This document shows positions 49,336-61,630 of a stretch of DNA of 64,000 nucleotides, piece after piece. The notes beneath the pieces were generated by a model. That model was not told where the DNA came from and searched no databases. It was given only the letters and a program-made list of their open reading frames with translations. The number at the start of each line of letters is the position of its first letter. The first letter of the stretch is position 1. The translations under genes and the position numbers were made by a program. The DNA is from Opisthorchis felineus (lineage: Eukaryota > Platyhelminthes > Trematoda > Opisthorchiida > Opisthorchiidae): positions 1,062,494 through 1,126,493 of the forward strand of contig SJOL01009883.1 of assembly GCA_004794785.1 (NCBI GenBank). Direction: 5' to 3'.

Positions 49336-51354
49336 CGCCAAATTGTTCAATTATATGCACCCGAGCCTTTTCTTTAACGTTCATTAAACCCCATTTTTTC
49401 TAAATCTGACATAGGGGACTACCGGATCCTGTGGCCTGCGTCGCCAAGGATTTACGAAGTACTATCTAGTCACTATCTCGGTTTATGTGCCCAGTGCAAC
49501 CAGAAGCGCCCAAGGATAATCTATAATATCAACTACACGACCACCTAAAGCCTGCTGCGGAAAAAGATATTACAGTACTAACCAACCTGATTGCGTAAAT
49601 GGGTTACTTGAGTCCAGGTGATTCTCGTGGCAGATAAGATTAAGAACGACAAGAGTGACCGTCCTTTGAACGCGTGCTGACTACTTGTCCCTCTTGAGAC
49701 CAAGCATCATAAAAACCATTACGCAACTCAAGGTTCACCAGCCGATCACGTGCACCTAAGATGTCAATGGAGAAGTTCTGTGTATTAGTCAGTGCATTGT
49801 TCCAGCGGATTGTCGTCCCTCTTTTTACAACAATTTCTTCATACTCCTGCCGACTTTCTAAAGGTTCTTTTCAGTCTGGCCAGCCGATCCATTCCAACAA
49901 CTAACAACAGCAATCATTTCTACCACAATCTATCCGGTCTAGAACATTTCAAACCAACTGAGCTTCATGGGGTTTTTCGTACTTCGATCTGAAACAGAGC
50001 TTCGTGGCTTTTACCGATCATTCATTAGTAGAAACACTTTGAGATTTTCATCACCTCTTTGTCTTGTGAACGCTCACATTACCCCAATCTGTTTTCATAA
50101 ACGGTTCCACCACGTTTCTATGACAGTTTCCAATACCCAGTAGTCCTCCATCCAAACAGCTCCATCACCTCAGTACACTACTGCCTATTTATAAGAAGCG
50201 CAATTCGGGAGATCCTGACGGGTTTCTAACCTTGAGGTTCAGCTCAAAAAAGAAGTTAAAATCCAACAGGGACATGAAACATTTTTTTCAGCCGTCCGGT
50301 TATACATGGATTTCACAAGCGAAAAGCACTAAGACTAATGCGGTTTTAAATCTCCACGAAAAATCAATGAACTAAGCAGGATTACTCGCTTCTTTTCTCA
50401 ATTTGGACAAGTAGCCGTTTGCACTTTCCCTCTAGCCCTGAGAAGGTTCTTACACTGACCTCTTTCACTGAGCACACGAGTCATTACGCAGTGACTGGTC
50501 GATATATTCTGTCTTGAATAATTTGCAGTACCTGGCATATGACCAGCAACTTATGCATTCGTGACCACTGCAGAACCCCGGGCTTCACTGCAGTACAACT
50601 GTATCAAGTTATTCAACTGAGACCCAATGATGACACAAACAAAATGGAGAAGTATTCTGATGTTAGCTTACTGAGGTCATTCAAAGTGCCTAAAGCGCGA
50701 TCGACGCGAAAAATTCTCGATCCCCAAAATGTCGAGTAGTTAATCGGGTGCAACCGATCCGGTGATCCTGTGAAGTAAAGTTATATGGAAAAGAAACATT
50801 GTTTGTCTATTGTGTAGGCCCATGTGCCACTAAATACGGCTAGGGGTTAGTCAGGGATGGGCTCTACACGTGACCTCGCAACCTACGGCAAACAGAGGGG
50901 ACCGATGTCAATCTGACAGCCGGGAATCTGTACAAGAGTCGGTCGTCTGAACTCAGGATAATACCAATATAGTGGTTCCCATGGCTTGGCGAGGAATTGG
51001 AACAATAGCGATCTGCTGGAAAAAAGGTGTACAAGCCTTGGACCGAAAGCATCAGATATCGTCAGCGTTACCATGTAACTTGACGTCCATTCAACACCGG
51101 GTCCAAAATGATCACAATGCCATTAGCTTCCAATGTCTGGTAGGCACGAAGCTGCCGATGCGCTTCAATGGGACGACGACCAAATCAACCTGCTGTGACT
51201 AAGCTGATAGAATCAAATATTTTGGAGACTTTCTGAGATAACGTAGCGATGGAACTGCGTAAGGCATCCGATGGAATCGAAAGGCATTTGTGTTCTACTT
51301 AAAATAGCCTGGAAAGCGTCAGAAGCAACGTTCGTGGATGTATGGCCCATTTGG
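49336..51354. other. No feature recognised
   Basis: Upstream side of the first SBF exon found; either the first intron or promoter-side DNA. No core promoter can be assigned. Confidence 0.5.
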
Positions 51355-52545
51355 CATCATCATCATCATCATCAACAGCATAACATCAGTGTTCGACACT
51401 GGTGTTTTGCCGCCGTACAACCATGATTTATTTGAAAGCCTTAAAAGAATAAAAGTGGACGTAGGAGGGACTTAGTGCTAAGCTAACACAATCACTCCGA
51501 GTTGTCTACATCTCTAAACACTTACTGAGGTAATCCGGATAGAAACTGACAACCAGAACGTCATTGACATGGAGAAACAGCCACATCTTAGAGTCTCTCC
51601 AATCAGACGCACCGGGAATCACGCGGTCCTCAACCTGGAAGGCGAGTACTATCGACAGCACCCGGACATTTCGCAATCTCTTTCATGCACCTCTGCCAAG
51701 TCAAAGGGTGGCCATCTCTCTGCTTCTGCCACTCTGAATTTGGTACGGAAAAAGAGTACACTCTTCCGCAAACGATGGTTTGGCATGCGCAATACATGGC
51801 CTAACCAATGTAGCTTCTGGTGCTGGACATATTCTTCAATGGAAGTTCCCGTTGTACAATCGAGCATCCGTTTGCTAATCCCCTCGTTAGGGATTCACCG
51901 ATACCAACCAACACGAGCTATGTTTCTGAGACAGCGGTTGTCAAAGAACTGAGGACGTCTCAATTCCGCTGATCCAACAGGCCAAGTCTCACAGCCAATA
52001 ATAAAACAGCCCTTACTGTGAACTGATACATACGTCTCTTGATATTCACGGATATACCGATTTGATGCCATGGAAGTTTCAAATTGGTAAACGCGACCTG
52101 AGCCTTGTAGGTTCGTGCATTGACCTTATCTGTCACACTACAATCAGAACTGATACAACTTCCAAGATATGTAAAACGCTCCAAAAGTTTGGGTGCCTTT
52201 CCCTAGATTGCCTTACACTTTCTGGGTGCAAAGCGCATGCCAAAGGACGGGATGACTTTGGTCAGTTCATTGGACAACACCTGCGTCTTCTCTTTGATGG
52301 TGAGAAAGATGCCGTCTGCATATTCCAGATCAACAAGGTTTTCGTCAGTAGTCATTAGAACACCAGGGTTTTGAAGACCGAGTGTTCGTCTCATTTTCTC
52401 ATCGGTCGCGAAATTAAAAAGGAATGGGAAGAGTGGGCAACCCTGACGGACACCAAGTTGTGTACGGAAGCTTTTGAGGAGCTGTCCGTATACTAACACA
52501 CGCCGAGCCATTAAGCAACGTCGTGGAAATCGGCTGAAAGCCTCC
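51355..52545 (-). mobile_element. 5'-truncated RTE copy, same family as the 12.4-kb element
   Basis: Minus-strand pieces [82 protein letters not shown] match the C-terminal half of the intact ORF. Several frameshifts are present, and YADD has become YADG. The 3' UTR (near 51380-51500) and a (CAT)n run at 51355-51375 match the intact element's 3' end and tail. Truncation lies just upstream of RT motif B, the usual outcome of incomplete reverse transcription. Confidence 0.9.
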
Positions 52546-53057
52546 ATCTGTCAGATAAATGGTGTTCTATCTACCTGATTTCGCTCACGAGAGGAAGAAA
52601 CTATCGGCGCCAGTTGTTTGAAAGGTTCTCGAATTACAAAGAAGTATGGCGGAACAAACAAACAGATGAAGACGAATGGTTTAAGCCACCGTTCATTGTC
52701 TTATCCTATCAAGTGGTCCTTAGGTGAGAACACAAGCTTAACGGATCGCCGATCACAAGCAGATCAGTGAACAGAATAGATAACGCCTCAGCTTAGTTAT
52801 GGCATTGCGACACACTCAGCTATAATTGAATACATTTCGCCCATCTCAGTCAACACATCGAGTATGACAGCAGACGAGAAAACCGGTTATATGAAAATGG
52901 CCTGCTGACGAATATCAAGCCTGACGGTGAAACTACCATCCCAGCTTACTGGCTCGTTTGTATACGAGAGTACGTCCCTACGCTTAGGACAATGGCACTC
53001 AGGTTGTTTTTATTCAGATAGCGAACCGACTATTGTAGACTACTTACGATATTTTCA
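52546..53057. other. No feature recognised
   Basis: Between two RTE fragments. Possibly older, unrecognisable repeat. Confidence 0.5.
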
Positions 53058-53357
53058 TCCGAGTGGTCATCGATCAACGAGGAAGACCTCTACGGCGTCA
53101 GATCCAGAAAAAGCTATGTTCTCTGCGAAACCGGTATCTCGGGACACTTTGACCCTACAGACATTAGAGGTTCGTAGTGACTCTTTCATGACCATATCAA
53201 TGGCGAAATTGAAGAGGAATGTTGAAAGGGGACAGCCTTGCTTGCCACCACTTGATGTAGTGAACTCACGCGAGAGATTCCTGATGACCCTCACACGTCG
53301 GCGGGAGTTGGCGTGCAGCGTTCTGATGGTCCACAGAGTCAAAGGTAGTTTGTGAAA
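53058..53357 (-). pseudogene. RTE reverse transcriptase fragment
   Basis: Reads LTLWTIRTLHANSRRRVRVI, then FTTSSGGKQGCPLSTFLFNF and AIDMVM, covering RT motif B and its upstream helix. Frame changes are present. It sits directly 3' of copy 2 in the same orientation and is probably an independent older fragment. Confidence 0.8.
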
Positions 53358-53655
53358 CAATCTACCAGCTATAAACCGTTTATCATGGGCACATTGTTTT
53401 CAGATGCTACAATTACCATCACTGGAAAGTGGGAGAGTGGGAGACACACAACCAAGTCTTGGAGGCGATGGCATGTTCAGTTAGTGTGGGAACCGGGTAG
53501 TTACGAATTGAAGGTGATAGTTTTGATACAAGAGCGCCGCTGCCTGCGCGATTGGGCCATTCCTGCCAGTGTCATTAACCACTGGTGAAATGAGTCCCAA
53601 GCTTCCCATCAAGGGGGGCAAGAGTTGTTGACCCAAATAAGTTTACTGGTTAGTG

Positions 53656-53755
53656 AAATACACTCATCTGCAAACACATTTGGTTTTGCGAGAGACTCAC
53701 CTGGAACCCAGCTGAATCTCTCGTTTGTGATATTTACAGGCAACTGAATGTGCTG
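53656..53755. mobile_element. 100-bp insertion of R1-type sequence with 10-bp target duplication
   Basis: The insert begins aaatacactcatctgcaaac and ends gcaactgaatgtgctg. It is flanked by ctggttagtg at 53646-53655 and 53756-53765. Copy 1 of the host RTE element has the uninterrupted empty site near 34113-34122. The sequence corresponds to one arm of the R1 repeat family (compare 11066-11172 on the other strand). Confidence 0.85.
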
Positions 53756-53772
53756 CTGGTTAGTGTTCTCAT

Positions 53773-53962
53773 GCTCCTTGGTTGTTAGTCTGTTCGCCGA
53801 GCTTGGTTGTTGGATTGTAAAAGTTTCATCACCAATCGAGGTGACATCGTCAGTGCATTGACAATTGGTGATGAAACGTTTGCAATCCAACTGCCAAGCT
53901 CGGCGAACAGACCAACAACCAAGCAGCGCACCCGAGCTACCTATATTCCAAAACATCGCCAA
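53773..53962. mobile_element. Hairpin (long inverted repeat) insertion
   Basis: Arms 53778-53836 and 53864-53922 (59 bases each, about five mismatches) surround a 27-base loop and are followed by about 40 further bases. The insertion is flanked by gttctcatg at 53764-53772 and 53963-53971. The empty site is present in copy 1 at about 34121-34129. There is no coding capacity, so it is a non-autonomous, foldback/MITE-like element. Confidence 0.8.
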
Positions 53963-56900
53963 GTTCTCATGTTCAGTTGCCAGGCCATACACTGTCCACC
54001 TCTCGGTCGGTTCCACTCAGCTCAGGGCCGGGCGAAAAGAGGTCTGCAAGGCAGACGGTCTTCTGGAATGCAGAGTGCATGTCCTCACCAGCGTAACCTA
54101 TGAAGCGTGAGTAATTCATCTATCTCGGGAGAGTTCCTTCTTCCTAGGACCATCTGGCGTACTCAGCATTACTAATCCGATATTCCCACCACACCTGACC
54201 TATGCTTCGGAGACACCGATGGTCAAACACTGACATCTTCCGTATGTCCTCTGCGCGTAGAGGCCACGTCCCTGATCCATAAAACAGTATGGATCGAACC
54301 ACCGCAGGGTAAACACTACCCTTGACAGACAAACTGACGTCACGTCGGTGCCATAGGTGTCGGAGATTGACAAAAGCTACCATGTCCTTCCCTATTCGAG
54401 AAGTAATCGCATCTCCAGCCAGTCCGCCGGAACTTATACAACTGCCCAGGTAAACAAATGTAGCTATCACGCCGATTGGCTCGTCTGCAAGCATGATGTT
54501 TGGGTTTGATCCCACCCAGTCTTGTAGCAGTACTTTACACTTTGCAGGTGTGAAACGCATGCTAAACCGTGTGGCGGAGTTATTCAGGTTATTTAAAGTC
54601 GTCTGCATTTGGGGAGGATCTGAACCGACGAGAACAATATCGTCTGTATACTCAATGTCTGTGAGCGAACGTCCAGGGAGCATTTCGACCCCCGACGTTT
54701 CAGAGGCAGGCAGAGAAATTTCAAGCAGCATATCAATGATAAAGTTGAAGAGGAAAGGTGGAAGAAGCCTTGTCTTACACCAGTGGACGTGGTAAACTCA
54801 GGCGAAAGCTTCCCACAGGAGTTCGCATACAGTGCCCTCATAAGGGAGTTAAAACAAATTTGGAAGGGACACCTTTGATCGCCAGACACCGCCAAAGTTG
54901 CTGACGATCGACAGAATCAAAAGCAGCTTTCAAATCCAGAAAAACGACCAACGTGGGACGTCTGAAGGATTGGCGCTGTTCAAGAATTTGTCTCAATGTA
55001 AAGATATGGTCGATGCATCCTCGACCAGGGCGAAACCCAGCTTGACTCTCACGAATCTATCTCTCCCGATAATCCGTCAACCTGCGCAAAATAATGCCAG
55101 AGAGCACCTTAGATGCGACGGATGCCAGGCTGATAAGACGATGGTTTTCACATGACGTTCTTGCGCACTTTTTGAAAACTGGGATGACGGTCGAGGAGCC
55201 CCATTCGACTGATATTCTGTTTGCGTTCCAAATCTTCTGCAATATGGTCGTCAGACTGTTCACCAGGGCCTCGCCACCCTCTTTGAGGAGCGCGGGGTGC
55301 AGACCATTCGGGCCAGGTGCCTTATCGCACTTCAGAATTGATATCTCATGCTGGATTTCGGTTGTTGATGGTGGGTTGGTGTCGATGTTCCATTCAAGTT
55401 CGATGGGTTCTTCCAGCGGTTGTGTTGAAGAAGACCAGCTGAACTGTTCTGTGAAGTGCTCAGCCCACCGCTCAAGACGAAGATTGAGGGAGTGAATTGC
55501 CGTTCCGTCTTTCTCGCATATCGTTTCACTGACACTTGCTTTCTATTGACCGGTTGATCAAATCAGTTGAAACAGGTCACGGCTTTTGCCTGCAGCGAAA
55601 GCCTTCTCCATCTCCTGGGCCTTCGAAATCCACCACCGTTCTCTGTCATCCTTCAAGCTCCTGATAATCCGGTGTTTGAGGGATCCGCGTGCGCCATCAT
55701 AGTCGCTAGCTGCTGGTATGGCCTTTGTGGTAGCAATAAGATCTGCTGATCTCGACGATATCCAGTGTTCATTTAGTCGAGTCGGATGGCTTGCACAGAC
55801 GGTTCTGAAAGCCGAGAGCATAGCTTCTTTAACCCGCCCCCATTAAACCTCCAAGCTATCTTCGTCATCCGCATGACTGTGCGTTTCCAGTAGCTTTCTA
55901 ACCAGATCGGCTCGATACTCTTGAACTACTGAGACTTGTCGAAGTTGATGAATGAAGCTGCTGTGCTTTGGCACGCGCAATGCTGACAGAAAGCGAAATG
56001 ATAACCAGGCCCGCACGCGACATGAGCAGAGTCAAGTTGCGTACCCCAGAAGGAACGGTAATCCTTAAATGAGGCTCTTCAACGGTAACTTATAGCCACA
56101 TGGTCCAATTGAGTCTATGACTGTCTTGTGGTTGGTGGCCTCCAAATAACTCGGTGTGAGCGTTTATGTTGGAATTTCGTACTGGCTAGGAACAAGCGAT
56201 GGTCTGCACACAACTGAAGAGGCCGATCCCCATTATCTGTACGCCCAGCATCGACTCCAAATCTACCACCTAACTGTGCTTCTGCCGGACTTAGTCGTCT
56301 AGCGTGGGCATTCAGATCACCTGCTAGGATTACTACATCCGTCCTTCTTGGTAAAACTCGTTCTTCTCAGTCTCAAAACTGCAGTCAGTTGGGGCGCATG
56401 CTGACACGACAAACAAACACCGCTTACCACATCGACTTGCGTTAATCTTGATTGAGCCAGACGACCGCACAGCGCAAAGGCGACTGTTTATTAGGATCCA
56501 GTCCAGTAAGGCGCTTTCAGCCTTGGGGCTGAGTGCAACTCCCACGCCGTAGATACCACGAGCCATTGCGTCAGGATCACCAGATATCCGAAGAGTGAAA
56601 TGTGGAACATCTGGGCTCGTCCTGGGCGGCTTGAAAAGCATGACCGAAGTGGGGTTTTGTATGCGTGTTTCTGAGACACAACATATATCGACAGAGAGAT
56701 AAAGCAGATTTCAGCAAGGCATGCCTTTTGTCCAGTTGGACATAGAGTAAGGACATTAAAGGCTGCTACGTGGATCAGATCTTTTGAGGTTAGTAAGTGA
56801 ATATTTTAGTTTATTTTTCTGGGCGAAGGTATAGACACGGAATGATGGCTAGGGGAGTAAAAAATGGGTTGATTACACTGCATTGTACGATGGGTGGGAA

Positions 56901-57239
56901 GGGAGTATGGCAGAAGGCCGGTGAGCGAAGTGCTGCAAGGGCAACTGATACCTCCCGGTTACTCAGGCCGTAGAAGGGGGTTTGGCTGAGGTACCCCATC
57001 TTGAGCCTTTGACTCAGAAGTCTGCCCCACAAGGCAGTGGGAGGAACTAGGGCTCTGTTCGAGGGCCCTGCCCCTAGCATATGACTCAAAATACTGGACC
57101 GAAAGACAGCGGTTTAGGGGGTTTTCTGGGGAACACTTCCTGAAGAAAAATGACTCCAGTCTGACCGACGGGGCTGCAGGAGGCCGGCCTGGACCGAGGG
57201 CCCAGAGAGTAATATGTACTACGCATGTATTATACGGTA

Positions 57240-58085
57240 GTATGTCATTCGGAGGGGACTCGGCGAACGCCTTTGTCGTGCATGGTGACAGTGGACCAGA
57301 AGATATTAAGAGGATAGATACCAAAGAGGATTTAGGTATCTGGCTCTCTTCAAACATGTCCTTCTCACTTCACCTTAAAAACTCGGCTCACGAGGCATTC
57401 GTCGTCCTACCGATAATTCGGTACGCCTTCCCCCGGATTACTCACATGGACTTTCAGATACCCTATGGGGCCTACGTCAAGCCGCTTCTTGAATATACCA
57501 ACCAAGTTGTCCACTCAGGACGCAAGAAAGACGTACCTCATTGAGCGCGTCTAACGAGCTACTGCGAAGATGGTTGCCAGTCTTAAATCCGTTGATTATG
57601 GGGCGCGTCTCGCGGTAGTTGACCTACTTCCCCTAGAGTATCGTCGCCTCCGAGGGTACCTAATGCTTACTTACGCCCTGTTTGAACAAGGTTTGGCCAA
57701 CAGGTTTTTCACCAACTAACACACGGCGGAGACATGTGTCATGATTTTTGTGTGCTAATTATTATACTTACCCTATACACTCGGATTGAACCTTTGTATG
57801 TACATTTTAGCTCATCCACGCTTGTTCTGAGATAAGTAAAATATTGTTTATCCTCGACAACCCGGACTCTGTTCTAACTCGTTCTCGGATACATTCAACC
57901 TCAGAGCGCACAATTTTATTTGGCAACAGTTTTTTTTTTCATTCCGGGTAGTTAGTGCGTGGAATGAACTTCCTCCGACGGTTGTTCACGCTGCATCTGG
58001 TGCCCAGTTAAAACCACTTCTAGACGCTTCATTATGTGAGTCCTTGCGCTGGCACGCTTGCCGCCCGCGCCGAGAACTTTAGGAG
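57240..58085 (+). pseudogene. CR1-like retrotransposon, C-terminal ORF2 fragment
   Basis: Plus-strand reading begins [12 protein letters not shown], continues [20 protein letters not shown], then [20 protein letters not shown]. After a frameshift come [40 protein letters not shown], and finally RVVSAWNELPPTVVHAAS near 57950. These are the conserved post-RT blocks of CR1/jockey-type elements (schistosome SR1 is CR1-like). Several stops and shifts; inactive. Confidence 0.85.
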
Positions 58086-58654
58086 CAGTGCTACATCCTT
58101 TTATCGCTTGTGCCATTCAGGTGAACGAAAGCTGCTGAGCGACCAGAACAAACCCGATCCAGGAAGCAGGGGCGAAAGCCTCGATTTTGTGCATCAATCC
58201 GTGAATCCGTGAAACTGATGTCGACACCCCCACAAACGTCACCAAGCAACAGAACCTAAACCTCGTTATCACGCAGTCAGTGCGATTTCGCTCAGAAAGA
58301 TTGTTGTAAGCACGCTCATCAGCTTAACAAGCCACAGCACTACACAATTTGCATGTCGGACGACTCTGGTGAGTAAGCTGTCACCAGAAACAAAGAAAAT
58401 ATTTGTCTATATCAGCGTACAAAAAGGGAATTTTTTAAGCAAAATATGACGCGTGTTGTGCTTACTAGCTTTATCGAAGTTATAGCCCACGAGAACCACA
58501 TAATCCACTAAGCGGGGCATAACGTCATAGTGACGGGGCCAACAATGGACTCAACGTCCAAGAGACTGGGCATTGGAAAACCTAACCTTCTGATTGGTTC
58601 ACGCGTTCTCGCGTTTCACTGGCTTGCTTCAGATTCGGCGATGGCGTGGCCTTT
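58086..58654. other. CR1 3' flank, no feature recognised
   Basis: Follows the CR1-like C-terminal fragment; may include its 3' UTR. Confidence 0.4.
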
Positions 58655-59610
58655 CAATGTTCCACTTCCAGTATCCGGAAGGATTGAACTAATGTATTTT
58701 AGTTGGAATGGTATATGGACTCTGCTTCAGTGGGCTACCACTTCGCGCATCTGTTGCTGGTAGGTGATTTTAACGCCGGAAAGGCCTCCTGGATGGTGTT
58801 TCAGCGCATCAGTGTGCATCGGCACTGATCAAAGTCGTTCAACAGAGCGCTTGGACTCAGCATGTCGCCGCGCCCACCAGATACGGCGTAGGTCAATTAC
58901 CATCCCTACCGGATTTGGTCATTACCAACGAAAGACACTTCGTTGATCAAGTGTTAATTAAGGCACCACTGGGACGTAGTGACCACAGTGCGCTGATATT
59001 TGGCTTCAGCTGCTACTGGATCGGGAACCCAGAAACTCAAACGTGGATTCGAAACTTCTTCCGTGCACTCTTCCCAGAAATCCGTATCTTACTTGACCAA
59101 CCTAAACTGGGACCAGCTTCAATAGAGGAGATATACGGAACCATCATCCGGAAAATTCACGAGGGCGACGAGTGACCTCATAGTGGTATGTGAAGCCCAC
59201 AGAGAACACTATGCAGGCCTGTATTCTGCTCCAGCCACCTCGTCACATCCAATCTTGTCGAGACGTAACTACGAACGGCCGCTGACCGACCTGGCCTTCA
59301 ATAAGGATGACGTTCACCAACTCTTTCACAAGACAAAACCCCTCAGAGCGTTGGGGCCAGACGAGGTCCAGGGCTCCTGAAGGAAATGTCGCTCACGCTG
59401 GCAAAGCACTTCTACTTGGTGTTTCGTCAGTCGCTCGGCCAAGGTAAACTTCCCTCTGCTTGGAAGGGAGCGACTGTCATGCCAATCTAGAAAACTAGTG
59501 ACCGCCCACCGCCCGTCGGCTACAGGCATATTAGCCTCACTAGCATACCGTGCAGGGTGATGGAACGCATTCTGAAGCAGGCCATCTTAACTCACCTCAG
59601 CACTCAATCT
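58655..59610 (+). pseudogene. CR1-like element copy A (endonuclease to RT start)
   Basis: LLVGDFNAGKASWM (endonuclease GDFN motif) is followed by PDLVITNERHFVDQVLIKAP and LGRSDHSALIF (SDH motif). It then jumps to REHYAGLYSAPATSSHP and the start of the RT with NYERPLTDL and LRALGPDEV. Compared with copy B about 330 bp between endonuclease and RT are missing, and similarity ends near 59610 within the RT. Confidence 0.85.
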
Positions 59611-60019
59611 TGGACCCAAAAACCTGTCTGCATTTTAAAAACCAAACTCTTTAATTCCGTGCCGGTTTGCACACTTCAGCACAACAATCGAATGGAATAG
59701 TTTGCTGCTGGCTTTCGGCTTTGTCTAATGGTTTTCTATGGTCTGTCTCCTATGTAAGCAACGAATCGTGATGCGGTAATCAAGGATCAAATAATCTGCG
59801 CACACTTTTTGGACAGTTTCAAATATGCTAGAGCCAGCCTTTTTCGGTTAGCCCCTGCAGAGCCGTTGTCACCCCGCATAAGTTTCACTTCCTGTGCACA
59901 ATGCTGTTAATGCGCCTTCATTGAGTTCTGCAACAGAAATAAGCCCAACACACTGCTCGCATACTAACCTGGTTTAAACAGGGACTGGACCGAATCTTAG
60001 CCAAATCTTCCACTGCGCC

Positions 60020-61630
60020 GTCTGACACACTCCTTCTCGGTTTGTTCTACCGTTGCCCCTCGAGTCCTCCGGAAGATAATCACTTCCTCATAGGAACTCT
60101 TGAGCAACTCTCCTCCAGCTACCAGTTCACTCATCTCTTGCTGGTAGGTGAGTTCAATGCTCCAAATGCCTCCTGGATGAAGCTCCAGCGCGTCGGATGA
60201 AGTGGACTTTTTTCAGCGGCGCTGACCAAAGTCGTTCAACAGAGAGCTTGGGCTCAACATGTCGTTGCACCCACCAGATACAGCGCAAGCCAACTACCAC
60301 CCCTCCTGGATTTGGTCATCACCAACGAGGGACACTTCGTCGATCAGGTGACAATTAACGCTCCACTGAGACATAGTGACCACTGTGTGCCAACCTTTGA
60401 TTTCCTCTGCTACTGGGCCAGAAATCCCGTACCTCAAAAGTGGATTTGAAGCTTTTGCCGTGCAGACTTCCCAGGAACACTCATCTTTCTCGAACACGTT
60501 AAACTGGGACCAGCCTCAGTGGAAGACTTACACAGGACCATTGTCCAAAAATTTCACGAGGCTGACGTGATGTTCGTCCCAAGAAAACCAGCATGCAGTC
60601 TGATGAGCTGCAAGCTACCGAAAGGGATTCGGCGTCTTCTGCAAGACGGGGTCTCAACTATTTTTCAAGAAGTTGACTACAGGAGACACAGAAGACGAGC
60701 TGGCATTTCGTAAAATGCGGAGCCGCTGTAAATCAGAAATCCGCCACTGGAACATACGAAAACAAGCCATCATTCTGGACCTCGCCCGGAAAAACAGAAA
60801 TGTGCTCTTTACATACATGGGCATTGCCGGAGAAATAAGCCGACCGCGTTTTCCTTGAGGGACAGGAACGGGCAACCCACGAGTGACCCAATAGTACTAT
60901 CTGAGGTCCACAGAGAATACTAAACAGGCCTATGTTTAGCCCCAGCGTCCTCGTCACATCCAATCTTGTCAAGGCGTAACTACGAGCGGCCTCTAACCGA
61001 TTTGGTCCTCACGGTGGAGGACGTTCGTCAACTCTTGCACAAGATCAACCCGTTCTGCGCGTTGGGGCCCGACGAAGTTCATCCAAGGATCCTGAAGGAA
61101 ATGTCGTACACACTGGAAAATCATCTATACCTGGTGTTTCGTCAGTCACTTGAAGAAGGCCACCTTCCCTCTTCTTGGAAGGAAACGATTGTCACACCAA
61201 TCTACGAAAATGGTGACAGACTATCGCCTGGCAACTACAGGTCTATGAGCCTCACTATTTTGCCGTGCAATGTGATGGAACACATTTTGAAGCGAGCCAT
61301 CCTAGGCCACCTTACCTCCAACAACTTGATATCTCCATTTCAACACGGATTATCCACAAACCCTTCTTTCGTAACGATCATGCTCGTATTCATGGACAGC
61401 TTAGCCCAAGCCAAGGACGAGGGACCCATATCGGATGCCATATTTTTCGACTTCTCAAAAGCACTCGATTGAGTCTCACACATCCCGCTGCTCCACAAAC
61501 TCGAGTCTTACGGTATTCCAGGAAAAATCATACTCTGGATAAAGGCATTCCCATCAGATGGAACATTCGACCTACTCGACATACTCTTCTCCGGCGTCGG
61601 TCTCCATTGGAGTTCCTCAAGGCTCCGTTC
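60020..61630 (+). pseudogene. CR1-like element copy B (endonuclease and RT)
   Basis: Starts in the endonuclease (LLLVGEFNAPNASWM; DLVITNEGHFVDQVTINAPL; RHSDHC). It continues through the linker (GPASVEDLYRTIVQKFHEAD; DELAFRKMRSRCKSEIRHWN) into the RT. RT residues include CALGPDEVHPRILKEMS, SWKETIVTPIYENGDRLSPG, LISPFQHGLSTNPSF and motif A FFDFSKALD. Similarity fades after 61630, before the catalytic YADD region, so the copy is 3' truncated or rearranged. Multiple stops. Confidence 0.88.

Larger units (their letters stand above)
53370..57225 (-). mobile_element. Decayed RTE element, copy 2
   Basis: Second minus-strand member of the same subfamily, more complete at the 5' end. It has a GC-rich leader (about 56800-57225), then HVAAFNVLTLCPTG and the endonuclease region with SETRIQN, PDVPHFTLRISGDPDA and APTDCS. 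The RT and C-terminal pieces equal those of copy 1, including the YTDD motif, and the 3' end (about 53370-53655) is diverged. Frameshifts and stops prevent function. Two small insertions (53656-53962) interrupt the region just upstream of the C-terminal WRS segment. Confidence 0.88.

Noticed and set aside
59755..59830. Minus-strand ADYLILDY resembling the SBF N-terminus
   Set aside because: No upstream initiator, no donor in the required phase, and it lies between CR1 fragments.
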